DNA of 64,000 bases from Microbacterium paraoxydans (lineage in GTDB: Bacteria > Actinomycetota > Actinomycetes > Actinomycetales > Microbacteriaceae): assembly GCF_020524545.1 (NCBI RefSeq), contig NZ_JAIVLG010000005.1, positions 62,001 through 126,000 on the forward strand, given 5' to 3'. This document shows positions 45,992-55,800 of this stretch, piece after piece. Positions within the stretch are counted from its first letter, which is position 1. Every line of letters starts with the position of its first letter. The notes beneath the pieces were generated by a model. That model had not been told where the DNA came from, did no database searches, and was given only the letters and a program-made list of their open reading frames with translations. A program made the position numbers and the translations under genes.

Positions 45992-48705
45992 CAATCACGC
46001 CCCGTCAGGCCCCAGGCGTCTTCGTCGCCCTCGGCCTCCACTTCGGAAAGCCCCTCGTACTGAGCCGCGATCGGATCGTGGGTCGGCGGCATCGGTGGCA
46101 CCGGCGGGGCCGCAGGTGCCGTCGGAGCGGCGGAGGCGGCGGGAACGTCCTCACCGCGCAGCTTCGCCATCACCTGCGGCAGTTGTTCAGCCGTCGCCAG
46201 CACATCTCGCGCCTTCGAACCCTCCGACGGCCCGACGATCTCTCGGGACTCCAGCAGGTCCATCAGGCGACCGGCCTTTGCGAAGCCGACACGGAGCTTG
46301 CGCTGGAGCATCGACGTCGAGCCGAACTGCGACGAGACGATGAGCTCGGCGGCGGCGAGCAACAACTCCAGGTCGTCGCCGATGTCTTCGTCGACTTCCT
46401 TCTTCTTGGTCGGCTCCATCGCCTCCTGCACATCGGGACGGTAGTCCGGACGCGCCTGGCGCGTGACGTGCTTGACGACGGCGTCGATCTCCTTCTCATC
46501 GACCCACGCGCCCTGGAGTCGGAACGGCTTGGAAGAGCCCATCGGAGAGAACAGCGCGTCGCCCTGACCGATGAGTTTGTCAGCTCCCGGACTGTCGAGG
46601 ATGACTCGGCTGTCGGTGACGCTGGTGACTGCGAACGCGAGGCGGGACGGCACGTTCGCTTTGATCAGACCTGTGACGACGTCGACGCTCGGGCGTTGGG
46701 TGGCGAGGACGAGGTGGATGCCGGAAGCTCGTGCGAGCTGGGTGATGCGGACGATCGAGTCCTCGACGTCGCGCGGGGCGACCATCATGAGATCCGCGAG
46801 CTCATCGACCACGACCAGCAGGTAGGGGTACGGCTTGAGGACACGCTCACTGCCCACCGGAAGCTCGACCTCTCCGGCGCGCACGGCACGGTTGAAGTCA
46901 TCGATGTGGCGGAAGCCGAACGACGCGAGGTCGTCGTACCGCATGTCCATCTCTTTCACGACCCACTGCAGCGCTTCGGCCGCCTTCTTCGGGTTCGTGA
47001 TGATGGGCGTGATCAGGTGCGGGACACCTGCATAGCTGGTGAGCTCGACGCGCTTCGGGTCGATCAGGACCATGCGCACGTCGGCAGGACGCGCCCGCAT
47101 GAGCAGGCTGGTGATCATGGAGTTCACGAAACTGGACTTACCGGAGCCGGTTGAACCGGCGACCAGGAGGTGCGGCATCTTGGCGAGGTTGGCGATGACG
47201 ATGTTGCCGCCGACATCCTTGCCCACGCCGATCGTCAGAGGATGCGCGCTCTTCTGCGCCGCGGGCGACCGGAGCACGTCGCCGAGCGCGACCATCTCCT
47301 TGTCGGCGTTCGGGATCTCGATTCCGATCGCGCTCTTGCCCGGGATCGGCGAGAGGATGCGCACGTCGTTCGAGGCCACCGCGTAGGCGAAGTTGTTGGT
47401 CAGCTGCAGGATCTTCTCGACCTTGACGCCGTGACCGACCTCGACCTCGTACTGTGTGACCGTCGGACCGCGGGAGAAGCCGGTGACCTTGGCATCGACC
47501 TTGAACTGCGACAGCACGCTCGTGATCTGCTCGATCACCTTGTCGGTCGCCTCGGAGCGCATGACCGGCGGTGGTCCCTCGACCAACAGACCGGGCGACG
47601 GGAGGATGTACGGGGTGACGGGAGCCTGCGGGCCACGGTCTCCCGGGCCTGCGGTCCCGAATCCGTCGAGGCCGGGGAGCTCGGGAACCTCACCCGTGTC
47701 GGAGGCGTCATCCAGAAGTGCGGTGCTCTGCTGCTCGGCAAGGGAATCAGCAACCGATCGCACATCGGAGAGCACCTCGGTGGCGGCGTCGTACGGATTC
47801 TCGACGACGACCGCCTGGTCGTACGCCGGCGTCGGCTCTGACGTGGTCAGCAGCGCGGTGATGTCGTCGGAACCGAGGGTGCCCTCGTCGGGGTCCTCTT
47901 CACGACCCGACTTGTTGCGTCGCCACCAGGGCAGCACATCGGGGTCGTCGACCTTGTCGGCATCGTCGATGGTCGCATCCTTCGCGGGCCTCTCCGGTCG
48001 CTCGGCGTCGAACATCCACGCATAGAGGTCGCCGAGTCGGCTTCCGATGCGGTTGGGAGGCGTCTTGGTGAGGATCAGGATGCTGAGCGCGGCGAGGAGT
48101 GACAGGACGATGTAGGCGGGAATGTCCGTGAGGTACGTCAGCGGCTGTCCTACCAGCCAACCGAGCAGACCTCCCGACTCGCTGAGCGCGGGCATTCCTT
48201 GGTTCGGATGCGGCCGCGGTCCTGCGACGTGGAAAAACCCGGCGAGGGCCAAGACGAACATCCCGAACCCGATCCCGATGCGCCCGTTGTCGTGGACCGA
48301 GGACGGATGACGGAACAGCCAGCCGGCGAGCAGCAGAAGCAGCACCGGCATGATGAACGCCACTCGTCCGACGAAGAGACCGACGGAGTACGCGCTGATG
48401 TTCGCGGCGATCTCGTTGCCGATGAAGAACCACTCGTTGACGGCGCCGAGGACTGCGAGCACGACCAGGAAGAACGGGAAGCCGTCGCGGCGGTCGTCCT
48501 TCTCGAGCGTCTCCGGACCGAAAGCGCGGAAGAGTCCACCGACGCCGTGTGCCAGCCCGACCCAGGCACGGACGACGACCGGAGGCTTCTCGGCCTCGTC
48601 GATGTACTTCTTCGGAGCGGGCTGGGCCTTCGGAGCCGTCTGCCGCTTGGGGCGCGACGGTGCGCTGGTCGACGCGCGCTCTGTCTTCGTGGTACTCCTG
48701 GCCAT
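45991..48705 (-). CDS. ftsK: DNA translocase FtsK
   Basis: A 904-residue division-site DNA pump. A Lys/Pro-rich ~45-residue start precedes four membrane spans (~residues 75-215). An acidic, low-complexity linker follows (~220-370). The motor has Walker [19 protein letters not shown] (near 525) and [12 protein letters not shown]. The C-terminal gamma winged helix ([20 protein letters not shown], near 830) reads KOPS sites. The linker is short relative to E. coli, as in other actinobacteria. TAACGT lies 6 nt before the ATG, so the message seems leaderless. Confidence 0.97.
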   Translation of the reverse strand: MARSTTKTERASTSAPSRPKRQTAPKAQPAPKKYIDEAEKPPVVVRAWVGLAHGVGGLFRAFGPETLEKDDRRDGFPFFLVVLAVLGAVNEWFFIGNEIAANISAYSVGLFVGRVAFIMPVLLLLLAGWLFRHPSSVHDNGRIGIGFGMFVLALAGFFHVAGPRPHPNQGMPALSESGGLLGWLVGQPLTYLTDIPAYIVLSLLAALSILILTKTPPNRIGSRLGDLYAWMFDAERPERPAKDATIDDADKVDDPDVLPWWRRNKSGREEDPDEGTLGSDDITALLTTSEPTPAYDQAVVVENPYDAATEVLSDVRSVADSLAEQQSTALLDDASDTGEVPELPGLDGFGTAGPGDRGPQAPVTPYILPSPGLLVEGPPPVMRSEATDKVIEQITSVLSQFKVDAKVTGFSRGPTVTQYEVEVGHGVKVEKILQLTNNFAYAVASNDVRILSPIPGKSAIGIEIPNADKEMVALGDVLRSPAAQKSAHPLTIGVGKDVGGNIVIANLAKMPHLLVAGSTGSGKSSFVNSMITSLLMRARPADVRMVLIDPKRVELTSYAGVPHLITPIITNPKKAAEALQWVVKEMDMRYDDLASFGFRHIDDFNRAVRAGEVELPVGSERVLKPYPYLLVVVDELADLMMVAPRDVEDSIVRITQLARASGIHLVLATQRPSVDVVTGLIKANVPSRLAFAVTSVTDSRVILDSPGADKLIGQGDALFSPMGSSKPFRLQGAWVDEKEIDAVVKHVTRQARPDYRPDVQEAMEPTKKKEVDEDIGDDLELLLAAAELIVSSQFGSTSMLQRKLRVGFAKAGRLMDLLESREIVGPSEGSKARDVLATAEQLPQVMAKLRGEDVPAASAAPTAPAAPPVPPMPPTHDPIAAQYEGLSEVEAEGDEDAWGLTGRD

Positions 48706-48711
48706 GCTCTC

Positions 48712-48717
48712 ACGTTA
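48712..48717 (-). promoter_or_regulatory. Leaderless -10 box of ftsK
   Basis: TAACGT on the minus strand, 6 nt before the ATG at 48705. Confidence 0.55.
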
Positions 48718-48736
48718 CGTCCACCGGCCGACATCC

Positions 48737-48752
48737 CCGCGTAGTGACGCGG
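48737..48752 (-). terminator. Small hairpin between GNAT gene and ftsK
   Basis: CCGCGT (48737-48742) and ACGCGG (48747-48752) pair around AGTG, 27 nt past the GNAT stop. It may end that transcript; weak. Confidence 0.35.
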
Positions 48753-48779
48753 CATTCCGTGGATACGAACGGGCAACGG

Positions 48780-49274
48780 CTAGGTGGTGACACGTGCCAT
48801 CGTGTCGCGCGTCGAACCTTGTCCGACCACGACGAATCCCTCCGCGCGATAGAGGTTGCGTGCGAAGTTGTCGCGTTCCACGCTCAGGCTGATCCGCGAG
48901 TGTCCTTGAGCGCCCGCCAGCTGCACGACGCCGCGCAACAGGGAGCGTCCGACACCGCGTGCACGCCAGAGCGGATGCACACCGATGATCAACTCCGGGA
49001 CAGCGACACCGACGAATCCGAATCCCGGCTCGTTCTGAGGGAGCACGCGATACCACGCTGCCCCCACCGGCACGTCATCCGCGCCGGTGGCCACCAGCCC
49101 GTCATCCGCCGACCTTTTCCACCCGGCGAGGTACCGCCGATGTTCGGCGGAAGTCAGCACCTCGTGTCGCGGACGCACTCCCCCGGCCCGCCAGTTGGCG
49201 GCCTCGACGAGCATGTCGCCGAGGAACATCGCATCCGTCTGCGCCGCCCTGCGGAGGGAGAAGCCCCTGTACAT
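48780..49274 (-). CDS. GNAT family N-acetyltransferase
   Basis: A 164-residue GNAT protein. The acetyl-CoA loop is HPLWRARGVGRSLLRGVVQLA (near residue 100), with LIIGVHPLWRARG before it and LSVERDNFARNLYRAEGFV as the C-terminal motif. The N-terminus (FSLRRAAQTDAMFLGDMLVEAANW) matches a group common in actinobacteria with no known substrate. It lies between rnj and ftsK, transcribed from its own leaderless-type promoter (TATGCT 6 nt before the ATG). Confidence 0.85.
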   Translation of the reverse strand: MYRGFSLRRAAQTDAMFLGDMLVEAANWRAGGVRPRHEVLTSAEHRRYLAGWKRSADDGLVATGADDVPVGAAWYRVLPQNEPGFGFVGVAVPELIIGVHPLWRARGVGRSLLRGVVQLAGAQGHSRISLSVERDNFARNLYRAEGFVVVGQGSTRDTMARVTT

Positions 49275-49280
49275 GACGCG

Positions 49281-49286
49281 AGCATA
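49281..49286 (-). promoter_or_regulatory. Leaderless -10 box of the GNAT gene
   Basis: TATGCT on the minus strand, 6 nt before the ATG at 49274. Confidence 0.6.
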
Positions 49287-49331
49287 GGACGCGGTTGTTA
49301 CATCGGGATGACGGTCACCCGTGAGTGAAGA

Positions 49332-49348
49332 GACGGCTCCCCGCCGTC
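49332..49348 (-). terminator. Terminator hairpin overlapping the rnj stop codon
   Basis: GACGGC (49332-49337) and GCCGTC (49343-49348) pair around TCCCC; the right arm includes part of the TGA of rnj. In the minus direction it is followed by TCTCTTCACT. Confidence 0.45.
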
Positions 49349-51023
49349 AGGCCTCGATCACGAGCGGCACGATCATCGGACGACGACGCAGCCGCTGATT
49401 CACCCAACGACCGATCGTGCGTCGCACGACCTGCGACAGCGCGTGGGTGTCGCGGACGCCGTTGCCCGACGCTTCCTTGAGCGCCGCGACGATCTTCGGC
49501 GTGACGTCGTCGAACACCGAGTCGTCCTCGGCGACGCCGCGCGCGTGGATCTCCGGACCGGAGATGATTCGCCCCGTGCCGGCATCCACGACGACGATCA
49601 CCGAGATGAAGCCCTCCTCCCCGAGGATCCGACGATCCTTGAGGTCGGCATCCGTGATCTCGCCGACGGTGGAGCCGTCGACGTACACGAACCCGAGATC
49701 GAGCTGTCCGGCGACCTTCGCGACGCCGTCCTTCAGGTCGATCACGGTGCCGTTCGAGGCGATGAGCGTGTTCTCCTCGGAGATTCCGGTGTCCTGCGCG
49801 AGCTTGGCGTTCGCGATCAGGTGCCGGTACTCGCCGTGCACGGGCAGGACGTTCTTCGGCTTGAGGATGTTGTAGCAGTAGATCAGTTCGCCCGCGGCGG
49901 CGTGTCCGGAGACGTGCACCTTCGCGTTCGCCTTGTGCACGACGTTCGCACCGAGCTTGGTCAGCCCGTCGATCACGCGGTAGACGGCGTTCTCGTTTCC
50001 GGGAATGAGGCTGGACGCGAGGATGACGGTGTCGCCCTCGCTGATCTCGATCGCGTGGTCCAGATTCGCCATGCGGCTCAGCACCGCCATGGGCTCACCC
50101 TGGGAACCCGTGGACATGTAGACGATCTGTTCGTCGGGCAGGTCACGCGCCTTCTTGAAGTCGATGAGCACCTCCTCCGGCACCTTCAGATAGCCGAGCT
50201 GTTCGGCGATCGTCATGTTGCGGACCATGCTGCGGCCGAGGAACGCGACGCGACGACCGTTGGCATAGGCAGCGTCGATCACCTGCTGCACGCGATGGAC
50301 GTGACTGGAGAAGCTGGCGACGATGACGCGACGAGGTGCCTTCGCGATCACCTGGTCGAGCACGGGGCCGATCGAGCGCTCCGTCGGCGTGAACCCGGGG
50401 ACATCGGCGTTGGTCGAGTCGACGAGGAACAGGTCGACTCCTTCTTCGCCGAGGCGCGCGAAAGCCCGAAGGTCGGTGATCCGACCGTCCAGCGGCAGCT
50501 GGTCCATCTTGAAGTCACCGGTGGCGAGCGCCATTCCCGCCGGGGTCCGGATCGCCACCGCCAGCGCGTCGGGAATCGAGTGGTTCACGGCGACGAACTC
50601 GAGGTCGAATGGTCCGACGCGCTCCTGCTGCCCTTCCTTCACCGTGAGCGTGAAGGCCTTGATGCGGTGCTCCTTGAGCTTCGCCTCGACCAGTGCGAGA
50701 GTGAGGCCCGATCCGATCAGGGGGATGTCGCTCTTGAGCCGGAGCAGATAGGGAACGGCGCCGATGTGGTCCTCGTGGCCGTGCGTGAGCACCACACCCA
50801 CGATGTCGTCCAGGCGGTCACGGATCGGTTCGAAGTCCGGAAGGATCAGGTCGACGCCCGGCTGATGTTCCTCGGGGAAGAGCACCCCGCAGTCGACGAT
50901 CAGGATCTTGCCGTCGTACTCGAACATGGTCATGTTGCGACCGATCTCGCCGAGTCCACCGATCGGGATGACTCGAAGCGTTCCTTCGTCGAGAGCGGTC
51001 GGTTCTACCAGGGGAATGGACAT
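49347..51023 (-). CDS. rnj: Ribonuclease J
   Basis: A 558-residue metallo-beta-lactamase/beta-CASP ribonuclease with 5' exonuclease and endonuclease activity, central to mRNA decay in bacteria lacking a full RNase E system. The metal motif is LTHGHEDHIGAVPYLL (near residue 80), the beta-CASP region follows (ASFSSHVHRVQQVIDAA near 235), and HVSGHAAAGEL (near 370) supplies further ligands. The gene lies 53 nt downstream of dapA, with GAGGAGACAGC before the ATG, and is probably co-transcribed with dapA as in mycobacteria. Confidence 0.96.
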   Translation of the reverse strand: MSIPLVEPTALDEGTLRVIPIGGLGEIGRNMTMFEYDGKILIVDCGVLFPEEHQPGVDLILPDFEPIRDRLDDIVGVVLTHGHEDHIGAVPYLLRLKSDIPLIGSGLTLALVEAKLKEHRIKAFTLTVKEGQQERVGPFDLEFVAVNHSIPDALAVAIRTPAGMALATGDFKMDQLPLDGRITDLRAFARLGEEGVDLFLVDSTNADVPGFTPTERSIGPVLDQVIAKAPRRVIVASFSSHVHRVQQVIDAAYANGRRVAFLGRSMVRNMTIAEQLGYLKVPEEVLIDFKKARDLPDEQIVYMSTGSQGEPMAVLSRMANLDHAIEISEGDTVILASSLIPGNENAVYRVIDGLTKLGANVVHKANAKVHVSGHAAAGELIYCYNILKPKNVLPVHGEYRHLIANAKLAQDTGISEENTLIASNGTVIDLKDGVAKVAGQLDLGFVYVDGSTVGEITDADLKDRRILGEEGFISVIVVVDAGTGRIISGPEIHARGVAEDDSVFDDVTPKIVAALKEASGNGVRDTHALSQVVRRTIGRWVNQRLRRRPMIVPLVIEA

Positions 51024-51076
51024 GCTGTCTCCTCAGTCGGACACTCCGCGCGTCCGTTCGTTCATGGCGACGCGAC

Positions 51077-52054
51077 TCAGCGCGTCGTGCCGTGCACCTT
51101 CGGCAGGGCACCACCCGCAGCCGCATTGCGGTCGGGTCGGAAGTTCGAGAAGTCCGCGCCCGGAACGTTCTGCACGAGGTCGAGCTCATCTTCGATCAGC
51201 GCGGCCTCCCATTCTTCGGGGCCGACCAGGGGAAGGCGGACGCGCGGGCTCGAGATGCGACCGAGTCCGTGCAGGATGTACTTCGCCGCGACGGTTCCCG
51301 GCACGTGGGTCATGACTGCCCGCACGAGCGGCTCCAGACGCTTGTGCTCTGCGGTCGCCGTGGCCAGGTCGCCGGCGTTCACCGCATCGATGATCGTGCG
51401 GTAGGGCGCCGCCGCGACGTTGGCGGTCACACCGATGAGGCCCGTGGCGCCGATCGCGAGGTGCGGCAGCACGTTCGCGTCGTCTCCGGAGAAGTACATC
51501 AGGTCGGTCTGGTTGAGCACGCGGCTCACCTCGGAGAAGTCGCCCTTGGCATCCTTCACCGCGAGGATGTTCGGATGCTTCGCGAGGCGCAGGATCGTCT
51601 CGTACTTGATCGGCACCCCCGTGCGCCCTGGAATGTCGTAGAGGATCACCGGAAGGTCGGTCGCATCGGCGACCAGACGGAAGTGCGTGAGGATCCCGGC
51701 CTGCGTCGGCTTGTTGTAGTAGGGCGTGACGATCATGATGCCGTCGGCCCCGGCCTTCTCGCTGGCCTTGTAGAGCTCGATCGCGTGCGCGGTCTCGTTG
51801 GAGCCACCACCGGTGATGATCTTCGCGCGCCCCGCGGAGACGGACTTGCCGACCTCCACGAGCTTGAGCTTCTCGGGGTCCGTCAGGGTCGAGGTCTCGC
51901 CGGTCGTTCCCGTCACGACGATGCCGTCCGCTCCCGCGGTGATCACGTCATCGATGTGCTTCTCGACGGCGGGCCAATCGACTTCGCCGTCGGCCGTCAT
52001 CGGAGTGACGAGCGCGACGAGGACCTGTCCGAAAGGGTTGCCCGAGTGCGTCAT
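51077..52054 (-). CDS. dapA: 4-hydroxy-tetrahydrodipicolinate synthase
   Basis: A 325-residue class I aldolase that condenses pyruvate with aspartate semialdehyde, the first committed step to lysine and diaminopimelate. GTTGETSTLTDPEK (near residue 47), the Tyr in IVTPYYNKPTQAG (near 108) and the Schiff-base Lys in ILAVKDAKGDFSE (near 170) are all present. ATG 52054 is chosen because TACGCT lies 6 nt upstream; no good ribosome site precedes it, so a leaderless message is likely. Confidence 0.96.
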   Translation of the reverse strand: MTHSGNPFGQVLVALVTPMTADGEVDWPAVEKHIDDVITAGADGIVVTGTTGETSTLTDPEKLKLVEVGKSVSAGRAKIITGGGSNETAHAIELYKASEKAGADGIMIVTPYYNKPTQAGILTHFRLVADATDLPVILYDIPGRTGVPIKYETILRLAKHPNILAVKDAKGDFSEVSRVLNQTDLMYFSGDDANVLPHLAIGATGLIGVTANVAAAPYRTIIDAVNAGDLATATAEHKRLEPLVRAVMTHVPGTVAAKYILHGLGRISSPRVRLPLVGPEEWEAALIEDELDLVQNVPGADFSNFRPDRNAAAGGALPKVHGTTR

Positions 52055-52060
52055 AAGCCC

Positions 52061-52066
52061 AGCGTA
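52061..52066 (-). promoter_or_regulatory. Leaderless -10 box of dapA
   Basis: TACGCT on the minus strand, 6 nt before the ATG at 52054. Confidence 0.6.
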
Positions 52067-52100
52067 TCGGTTCGCCTCGTGGTCATGCGGACGCACAGGG

Positions 52101-52862
52101 TCACACGCGACCGCGCCGAGCGACGCCGGCCGTGAGCGAGCGCGGCAGAAAACGCGTCAGGGCCACGATCGCCTTGTATCGCAGTGAGGGAATAGACACC
52201 GCTCTGCCGCGCGCCGCATCGCGAAGCCCGGACCGGACGACATCGCGAGCGTTCAGCCACATGATCGCCGGAACCCCCTCCTCCCCCACGGCCAGGCCCA
52301 TCCGCTCATGGAAGGAGGTGTGTGTGAAACCGGGACAGAGCGCGGTGACGCTCACACCGTCCCGCGCATACTCCGCGTTCGCCCAGCTGCTGAAGCCGAT
52401 CAGCCAGGACTTGCACGCCGAGTAGGTGGACCGCGAGATGAAACCGGCGACGGACGCCACATTGATGATGCGGCCACCGCGGCCGCGCATGGACTGCAGC
52501 GCCGCGTGCATCAGGCGCATCGGCGCCTCGACGTGCACGCGAAGGTGGCGCGCCTCGTCGTCGATGTCGTTGTCCGCGAATTGCAGCGGCAGACCGAACC
52601 CGGCGTTGTTGATCAGAAGGTCGACCGGGTCGGAGGCGTCCCGCAATCGGGCGGCGACGCGCTCGACCTCACTCTCCACGGCGAGGTCGGCGACGACGAT
52701 CTCGACGGCGACCCCGTACTTGGTGCGCAGATCGGCACCCAGCGCCTCCAACGCGTCGGACGTCCGCGCCACGAGGATGAGGTCGGCTCGACGCCGCGCC
52801 AGTTGGCGTGCGAACTCGGCCCCCAGACCCGCGCTGGCTCCGGTGATCAGTGCGGTGGGCAT
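52101..52862 (-). CDS. Short-chain dehydrogenase/reductase
   Basis: A 253-residue SDR of the classical type. The cofactor loop is ALITGASAGLGAEFA (residues ~4-18), NNAGFGLPL marks the structural Asn motif, and the catalytic Ser and Tyr-x3-Lys are in SVAGFISRSTYSACKSW (near residue 140). It resembles YqjQ/DltE-like SDRs of unknown substrate. ATG 52862 shares one base with the folA stop (TGATG), so it is co-translated with thyA-folA, though no folate role is implied by its sequence. Confidence 0.87.
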   Translation of the reverse strand: MPTALITGASAGLGAEFARQLARRRADLILVARTSDALEALGADLRTKYGVAVEIVVADLAVESEVERVAARLRDASDPVDLLINNAGFGLPLQFADNDIDDEARHLRVHVEAPMRLMHAALQSMRGRGGRIINVASVAGFISRSTYSACKSWLIGFSSWANAEYARDGVSVTALCPGFTHTSFHERMGLAVGEEGVPAIMWLNARDVVRSGLRDAARGRAVSIPSLRYKAIVALTRFLPRSLTAGVARRGRV

Positions 52863-53338
52863 CAGCGCTCGTATCCGAGGAAGCGGTAGCGGATGCCGGT
52901 GCGCGACGTCTGCCACGAGCCCTCATCGACGAGGCGCCAACCGGACTTGGCGGGCGCGTAAGCGTCGCCGGCGACGTCGATGTCCAGTTCGGTGACCTCG
53001 AGGCGATCGGCGTCGCCGATGACCTGGCGGAAGATCTCCGCACCTCCGATGATCCACACCTCGTCCAGCCCCCGCACGGCCTCGGCGACGGTCGCCGCCC
53101 GTCGGGCGCCCTCGTGGTTCCAGTCTTGTTGGCGCGTGACGACGATGTTGTCGCGACCTGCGAGCGGGCGGAACCGCTCGGGAAGCGAATCCCAGGTCTT
53201 CCGGCCCATCACCACAGGTGAGCCGAGCGTGACGTCCTTGAAATGGGCGAGGTCTTCGGGCACGTGCCAGGGCATGCCGCCCTCCGCCCCGATCACGCCG
53301 CCGTGTGCTTCCGCCCAGATGAGCCCGACCCACGTCAT
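52862..53338 (-). CDS. folA: Dihydrofolate reductase
   Basis: A 158-residue DHFR that reduces dihydrofolate with NADPH. Typical marks are [20 protein letters not shown] (residues ~14-33, with Trp and Glu at the substrate site), [21 protein letters not shown] (near 42) and [12 protein letters not shown] (near 94). It starts within the end of thyA (ATGA), matching metabolic coupling: ThyA produces the dihydrofolate that FolA recycles. Confidence 0.96.
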   Translation of the reverse strand: MTWVGLIWAEAHGGVIGAEGGMPWHVPEDLAHFKDVTLGSPVVMGRKTWDSLPERFRPLAGRDNIVVTRQQDWNHEGARRAATVAEAVRGLDEVWIIGGAEIFRQVIGDADRLEVTELDIDVAGDAYAPAKSGWRLVDEGSWQTSRTGIRYRFLGYER

Positions 53339-54144
53339 ACGGCCACCGCCGCCCGGATCGGCGCGTGATGCTGGTAGTCCTCCACGATGAAGTCCTCGTA
53401 GCGGTAGTCGAAGATCGAGTCCGGCTTCGTCGCCAGCCTCAGGGTCGGGTACGCGTAGGGCTCGCGGCTGAGCTGCTCGCGCACCTGCTCCACATGATTG
53501 TCGTAGACGTGGCAGTCGCCGCCCGTCCAGATGAAGTCACCGGGCTCGAGACCGACCTGCTGAGCGATCATCAGCGTGAGCAGCGCGTAGGAGGCGATGT
53601 TGAACGGCACACCGAGGAACATGTCGGCGCTCCGCTGGTAGAGCTGGCAGGAGAGTCTTCCGTCTGCGACGTAGAACTGGAAGAGCGCGTGACACGGCGC
53701 GAGGGCCATGTCCGGAATATCCGCGGGGTTCCAGGCCGAGACGATCAGCCGACGGGAATCGGGCGAGCGGCGGATCTGCTCGATCACCTCGGAGAGCTGG
53801 TCGATGCTGCCACCGTCCGGAGTCGGCCAGGAACGCCATTGCACCCCGTACACCGGGCCGAGATCGCCCGAGGCGTCGGCCCACTCGTCCCAGATCGTCA
53901 CCCCGTTCTCACGCAGCCATCCGACATTGGAATCTCCTCGGAGGAACCAGAGCAGCTCGTAGGCGATCGACTTGAAGTGCACGCGCTTCGTCGTGATGAG
54001 CGGGAAGCCCTTCGCGAGATCGAAGCGGATCTGCCGCCCGAATACGCTCGTGGTCCCGGTACCCGTCCGATCCGACTTGTGCGTGCCGGTCTCCACGACG
54101 TCGCGGAGCAGGTCTTCGTAGGGAGTCGGAACGGCTTCGCTCAT
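53335..54144 (-). CDS. thyA: Thymidylate synthase
   Basis: A 269-residue ThyA that methylates dUMP using methylene-tetrahydrofolate. [12 protein letters not shown] (near residue 25), the catalytic Cys in [12 protein letters not shown] (near 147), the [20 protein letters not shown] block and [12 protein letters not shown] near 200 are complete. ATG 54144 is preferred since TATCGT lies 7 nt upstream (leaderless). An in-frame GTG at 54153 would add three residues but overlaps that box. Confidence 0.96.
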   Translation of the reverse strand: MSEAVPTPYEDLLRDVVETGTHKSDRTGTGTTSVFGRQIRFDLAKGFPLITTKRVHFKSIAYELLWFLRGDSNVGWLRENGVTIWDEWADASGDLGPVYGVQWRSWPTPDGGSIDQLSEVIEQIRRSPDSRRLIVSAWNPADIPDMALAPCHALFQFYVADGRLSCQLYQRSADMFLGVPFNIASYALLTLMIAQQVGLEPGDFIWTGGDCHVYDNHVEQVREQLSREPYAYPTLRLATKPDSIFDYRYEDFIVEDYQHHAPIRAAVAV

Positions 54145-54151
54145 GACAGCC

Positions 54152-54157
54152 ACGATA
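54152..54157 (-). promoter_or_regulatory. Leaderless -10 box of thyA
   Basis: TATCGT on the minus strand, 7 nt before the ATG at 54144. Confidence 0.5.
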
Positions 54158-54250
54158 CCTTCCCTCGCCCGTCGTGGGGCGGATCCGACGCCGCGGAGAG
54201 CCCGTTCGTCATCATCCGAAACATCGACCGCCGATCACACGATCGCGGCG

Positions 54251-54256
54251 TACTCT
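54251..54256 (+). promoter_or_regulatory. Leaderless -10 box of the thioredoxin-like gene
   Basis: TACTCT lies 6 nt before the ATG at 54263. Confidence 0.55.
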
Positions 54257-54262
54257 CGACGC

Positions 54263-54676
54263 ATGTCGCCCACCCTCGCCCTCGCGATCGTTCTCGGTCT
54301 CCTCGTGCTCGCCACGGTCGCCGGGGTCACGATTCGTCGCCGCGACGGGCGGCGACGCGACGGCGGCAAGCTCAGGTTCGATCCCGCGGACGTTCCGTCG
54401 GGAGAGCTCGGCTCCCGCGCGACACTGGTGCAGTTCAGCACCGAGACCTGCACTCGATGCCCACAGGTGCGGCGGCTGCTGCACGCTTATGCCTCCGACG
54501 AAGACGGACTCGCGCACATCGAGGTCGATCTGACCCACCGTCCCGACTTGTCGGCCCGTTACAAGGTGCTGCAGACGCCGACGACCTTCCTCATCGACGG
54601 ATCGGGCGCCGTCCATGCGCGATTTCACGGCGTCCCCCACCACCACTCCCTGACCGAAGCCGTCGCGGCCGTCTGA
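54263..54676 (+). CDS. Membrane-anchored thioredoxin-family protein
   Basis: A 137-residue protein. One N-terminal membrane span (SPTLALAIVLGLLVLATVAGV) is followed by a basic stretch (RRRDGRRRDGGK), placing the thioredoxin domain in the cytoplasm by the positive-inside rule. The active site is TETCTRCPQV (CTRC, near residue 62), different from the WCGPC of true thioredoxin, and the cis-Pro is in LQTPTTFLID. It is 21 nt before a DUF4395 gene, with which it probably forms a redox pair. A leaderless box precedes it. Confidence 0.82.
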   Translation: MSPTLALAIVLGLLVLATVAGVTIRRRDGRRRDGGKLRFDPADVPSGELGSRATLVQFSTETCTRCPQVRRLLHAYASDEDGLAHIEVDLTHRPDLSARYKVLQTPTTFLIDGSGAVHARFHGVPHHHSLTEAVAAV

Positions 54677-54697
54677 GCCGCGAAGTCTGGAGCGCAC

Positions 54698-55276
54698 ATG
54701 AGCACGTCAGCAGGCATCGATCCCCGTAGCCCGCGGTTCGCAGCCACGATCACCGCGGTGCTGTTGCTGGTGGCCACGTTCCTGGCCTTGACGGGGATCT
54801 CCACCGCCCAGATCGGCGCGGCGGCATCCGGCTGGTTCGCTTACCAGCCGTCGACCGGTGCGACCTTCGTCCCGGGTGGATGGGCCGTGTCCGCGACTCC
54901 CCTCGCTCAGCGTGCCACGGACCCGGGATTCCTCCTCACGGTGATCATCGCGCTGCTGTTCCTGTGGGCCCTGCTCTCACCGAGGACGGCCCCCTGGGGT
55001 GTCGTCTTCCGCACGCTCGTGCGACCTCGGCTTGCGCCGCCCACGGAACTGGAGGATCCGCGCCCGCCCCGGTTCTCGCAGGGCGTCGGCCTCTTCGTAG
55101 TCGGTGTCGGCCTTCTCCTGCATCTCATCGGAGTTCCCTGGGCGCTGCCGATAGCCACGGCTGCGGCCTTCGTCGCCGCCTTCCTCAACGCGGCGTTCGG
55201 ATTCTGCCTCGGATGCCAGCTGTACCTCCTGCTGCAGCGGGCCGGCGTGATCGGCCGCGCGGCGCCGGCCGCTTGA
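54698..55276 (+). CDS. DUF4395 family membrane protein
   Basis: A 192-residue membrane protein with about four spans. The DUF4395 signature is at the C-terminus (TAAAFVAAFLNAAFGFCLGCQLY), which contains a CLGC pair in or near the membrane. A second family block is RFSQGVGLFVVGVGLLLHLIG. The family is often found next to thioredoxin-like and sulfur-handling genes; its function is unknown. Here it directly follows a membrane thioredoxin-like protein and precedes an OsmC gene, suggesting a thiol-redox role (inference). Confidence 0.82.
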   Translation: MSTSAGIDPRSPRFAATITAVLLLVATFLALTGISTAQIGAAASGWFAYQPSTGATFVPGGWAVSATPLAQRATDPGFLLTVIIALLFLWALLSPRTAPWGVVFRTLVRPRLAPPTELEDPRPPRFSQGVGLFVVGVGLLLHLIGVPWALPIATAAAFVAAFLNAAFGFCLGCQLYLLLQRAGVIGRAAPAA

Positions 55277-55359
55277 ATCCGGTTCCCTCCGAAGCGAACC
55301 GTCGATAGGCTGGCCGCGACGCGACCCTCCTCCCCGAGGGCGCGAGAACCGGAGGAACA

Positions 55360-55785
55360 ATGCCCGTCACCAGCGAAGCCACCAGCACGTGGACAGGATC
55401 GCTCATGGAGGGGTCGGGCACCGTGGCGTTCTCTTCGTCGAACCTCGGCACCTTCCCGATCAACTGGAAGGCGCGCAGCGAGGGCAGCGATACCACGACC
55501 ACCCCTGAGGAACTCATCGCCGCCGCTCACGCCTCGTGTTTCAGCATGGCGCTCTCGCACGCACTCGCCGAGAACGGCACGCCTCCCGAACGTGTCGACG
55601 CAAGCGCATCCGTCACCTTCAAGCCCGGCGTCGGTATCACCGGCAGTCATCTCAACGTCAACGCGACCGTCCCGAACCTGACTCCGGAGGCGTTCCAGGA
55701 GATCGCGAACGGAGCGAAGACCGGCTGCCCGGTGTCTCAGGCGCTCGCGGGCATCGAGATCACGCTCGAGGCCACGCTCGCCTGA
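55360..55785 (+). CDS. OsmC/Ohr family peroxiredoxin
   Basis: A 141-residue OsmC-type thiol peroxidase that reduces organic hydroperoxides. The two catalytic Cys are in AAHASCFSMALSHAL (near residue 55) and GAKTGCPVSQALAG (near 124), with the EELIAAAH helix start. Spacing and length match the OsmC rather than the Ohr branch. GGAGGAACA is the ribosome site. It lies 83 nt after the DUF4395 gene, possibly its own transcript. Confidence 0.92.
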   Translation: MPVTSEATSTWTGSLMEGSGTVAFSSSNLGTFPINWKARSEGSDTTTTPEELIAAAHASCFSMALSHALAENGTPPERVDASASVTFKPGVGITGSHLNVNATVPNLTPEAFQEIANGAKTGCPVSQALAGIEITLEATLA

Positions 55786-55800
55786 TCGTCGGTGCCGGTG

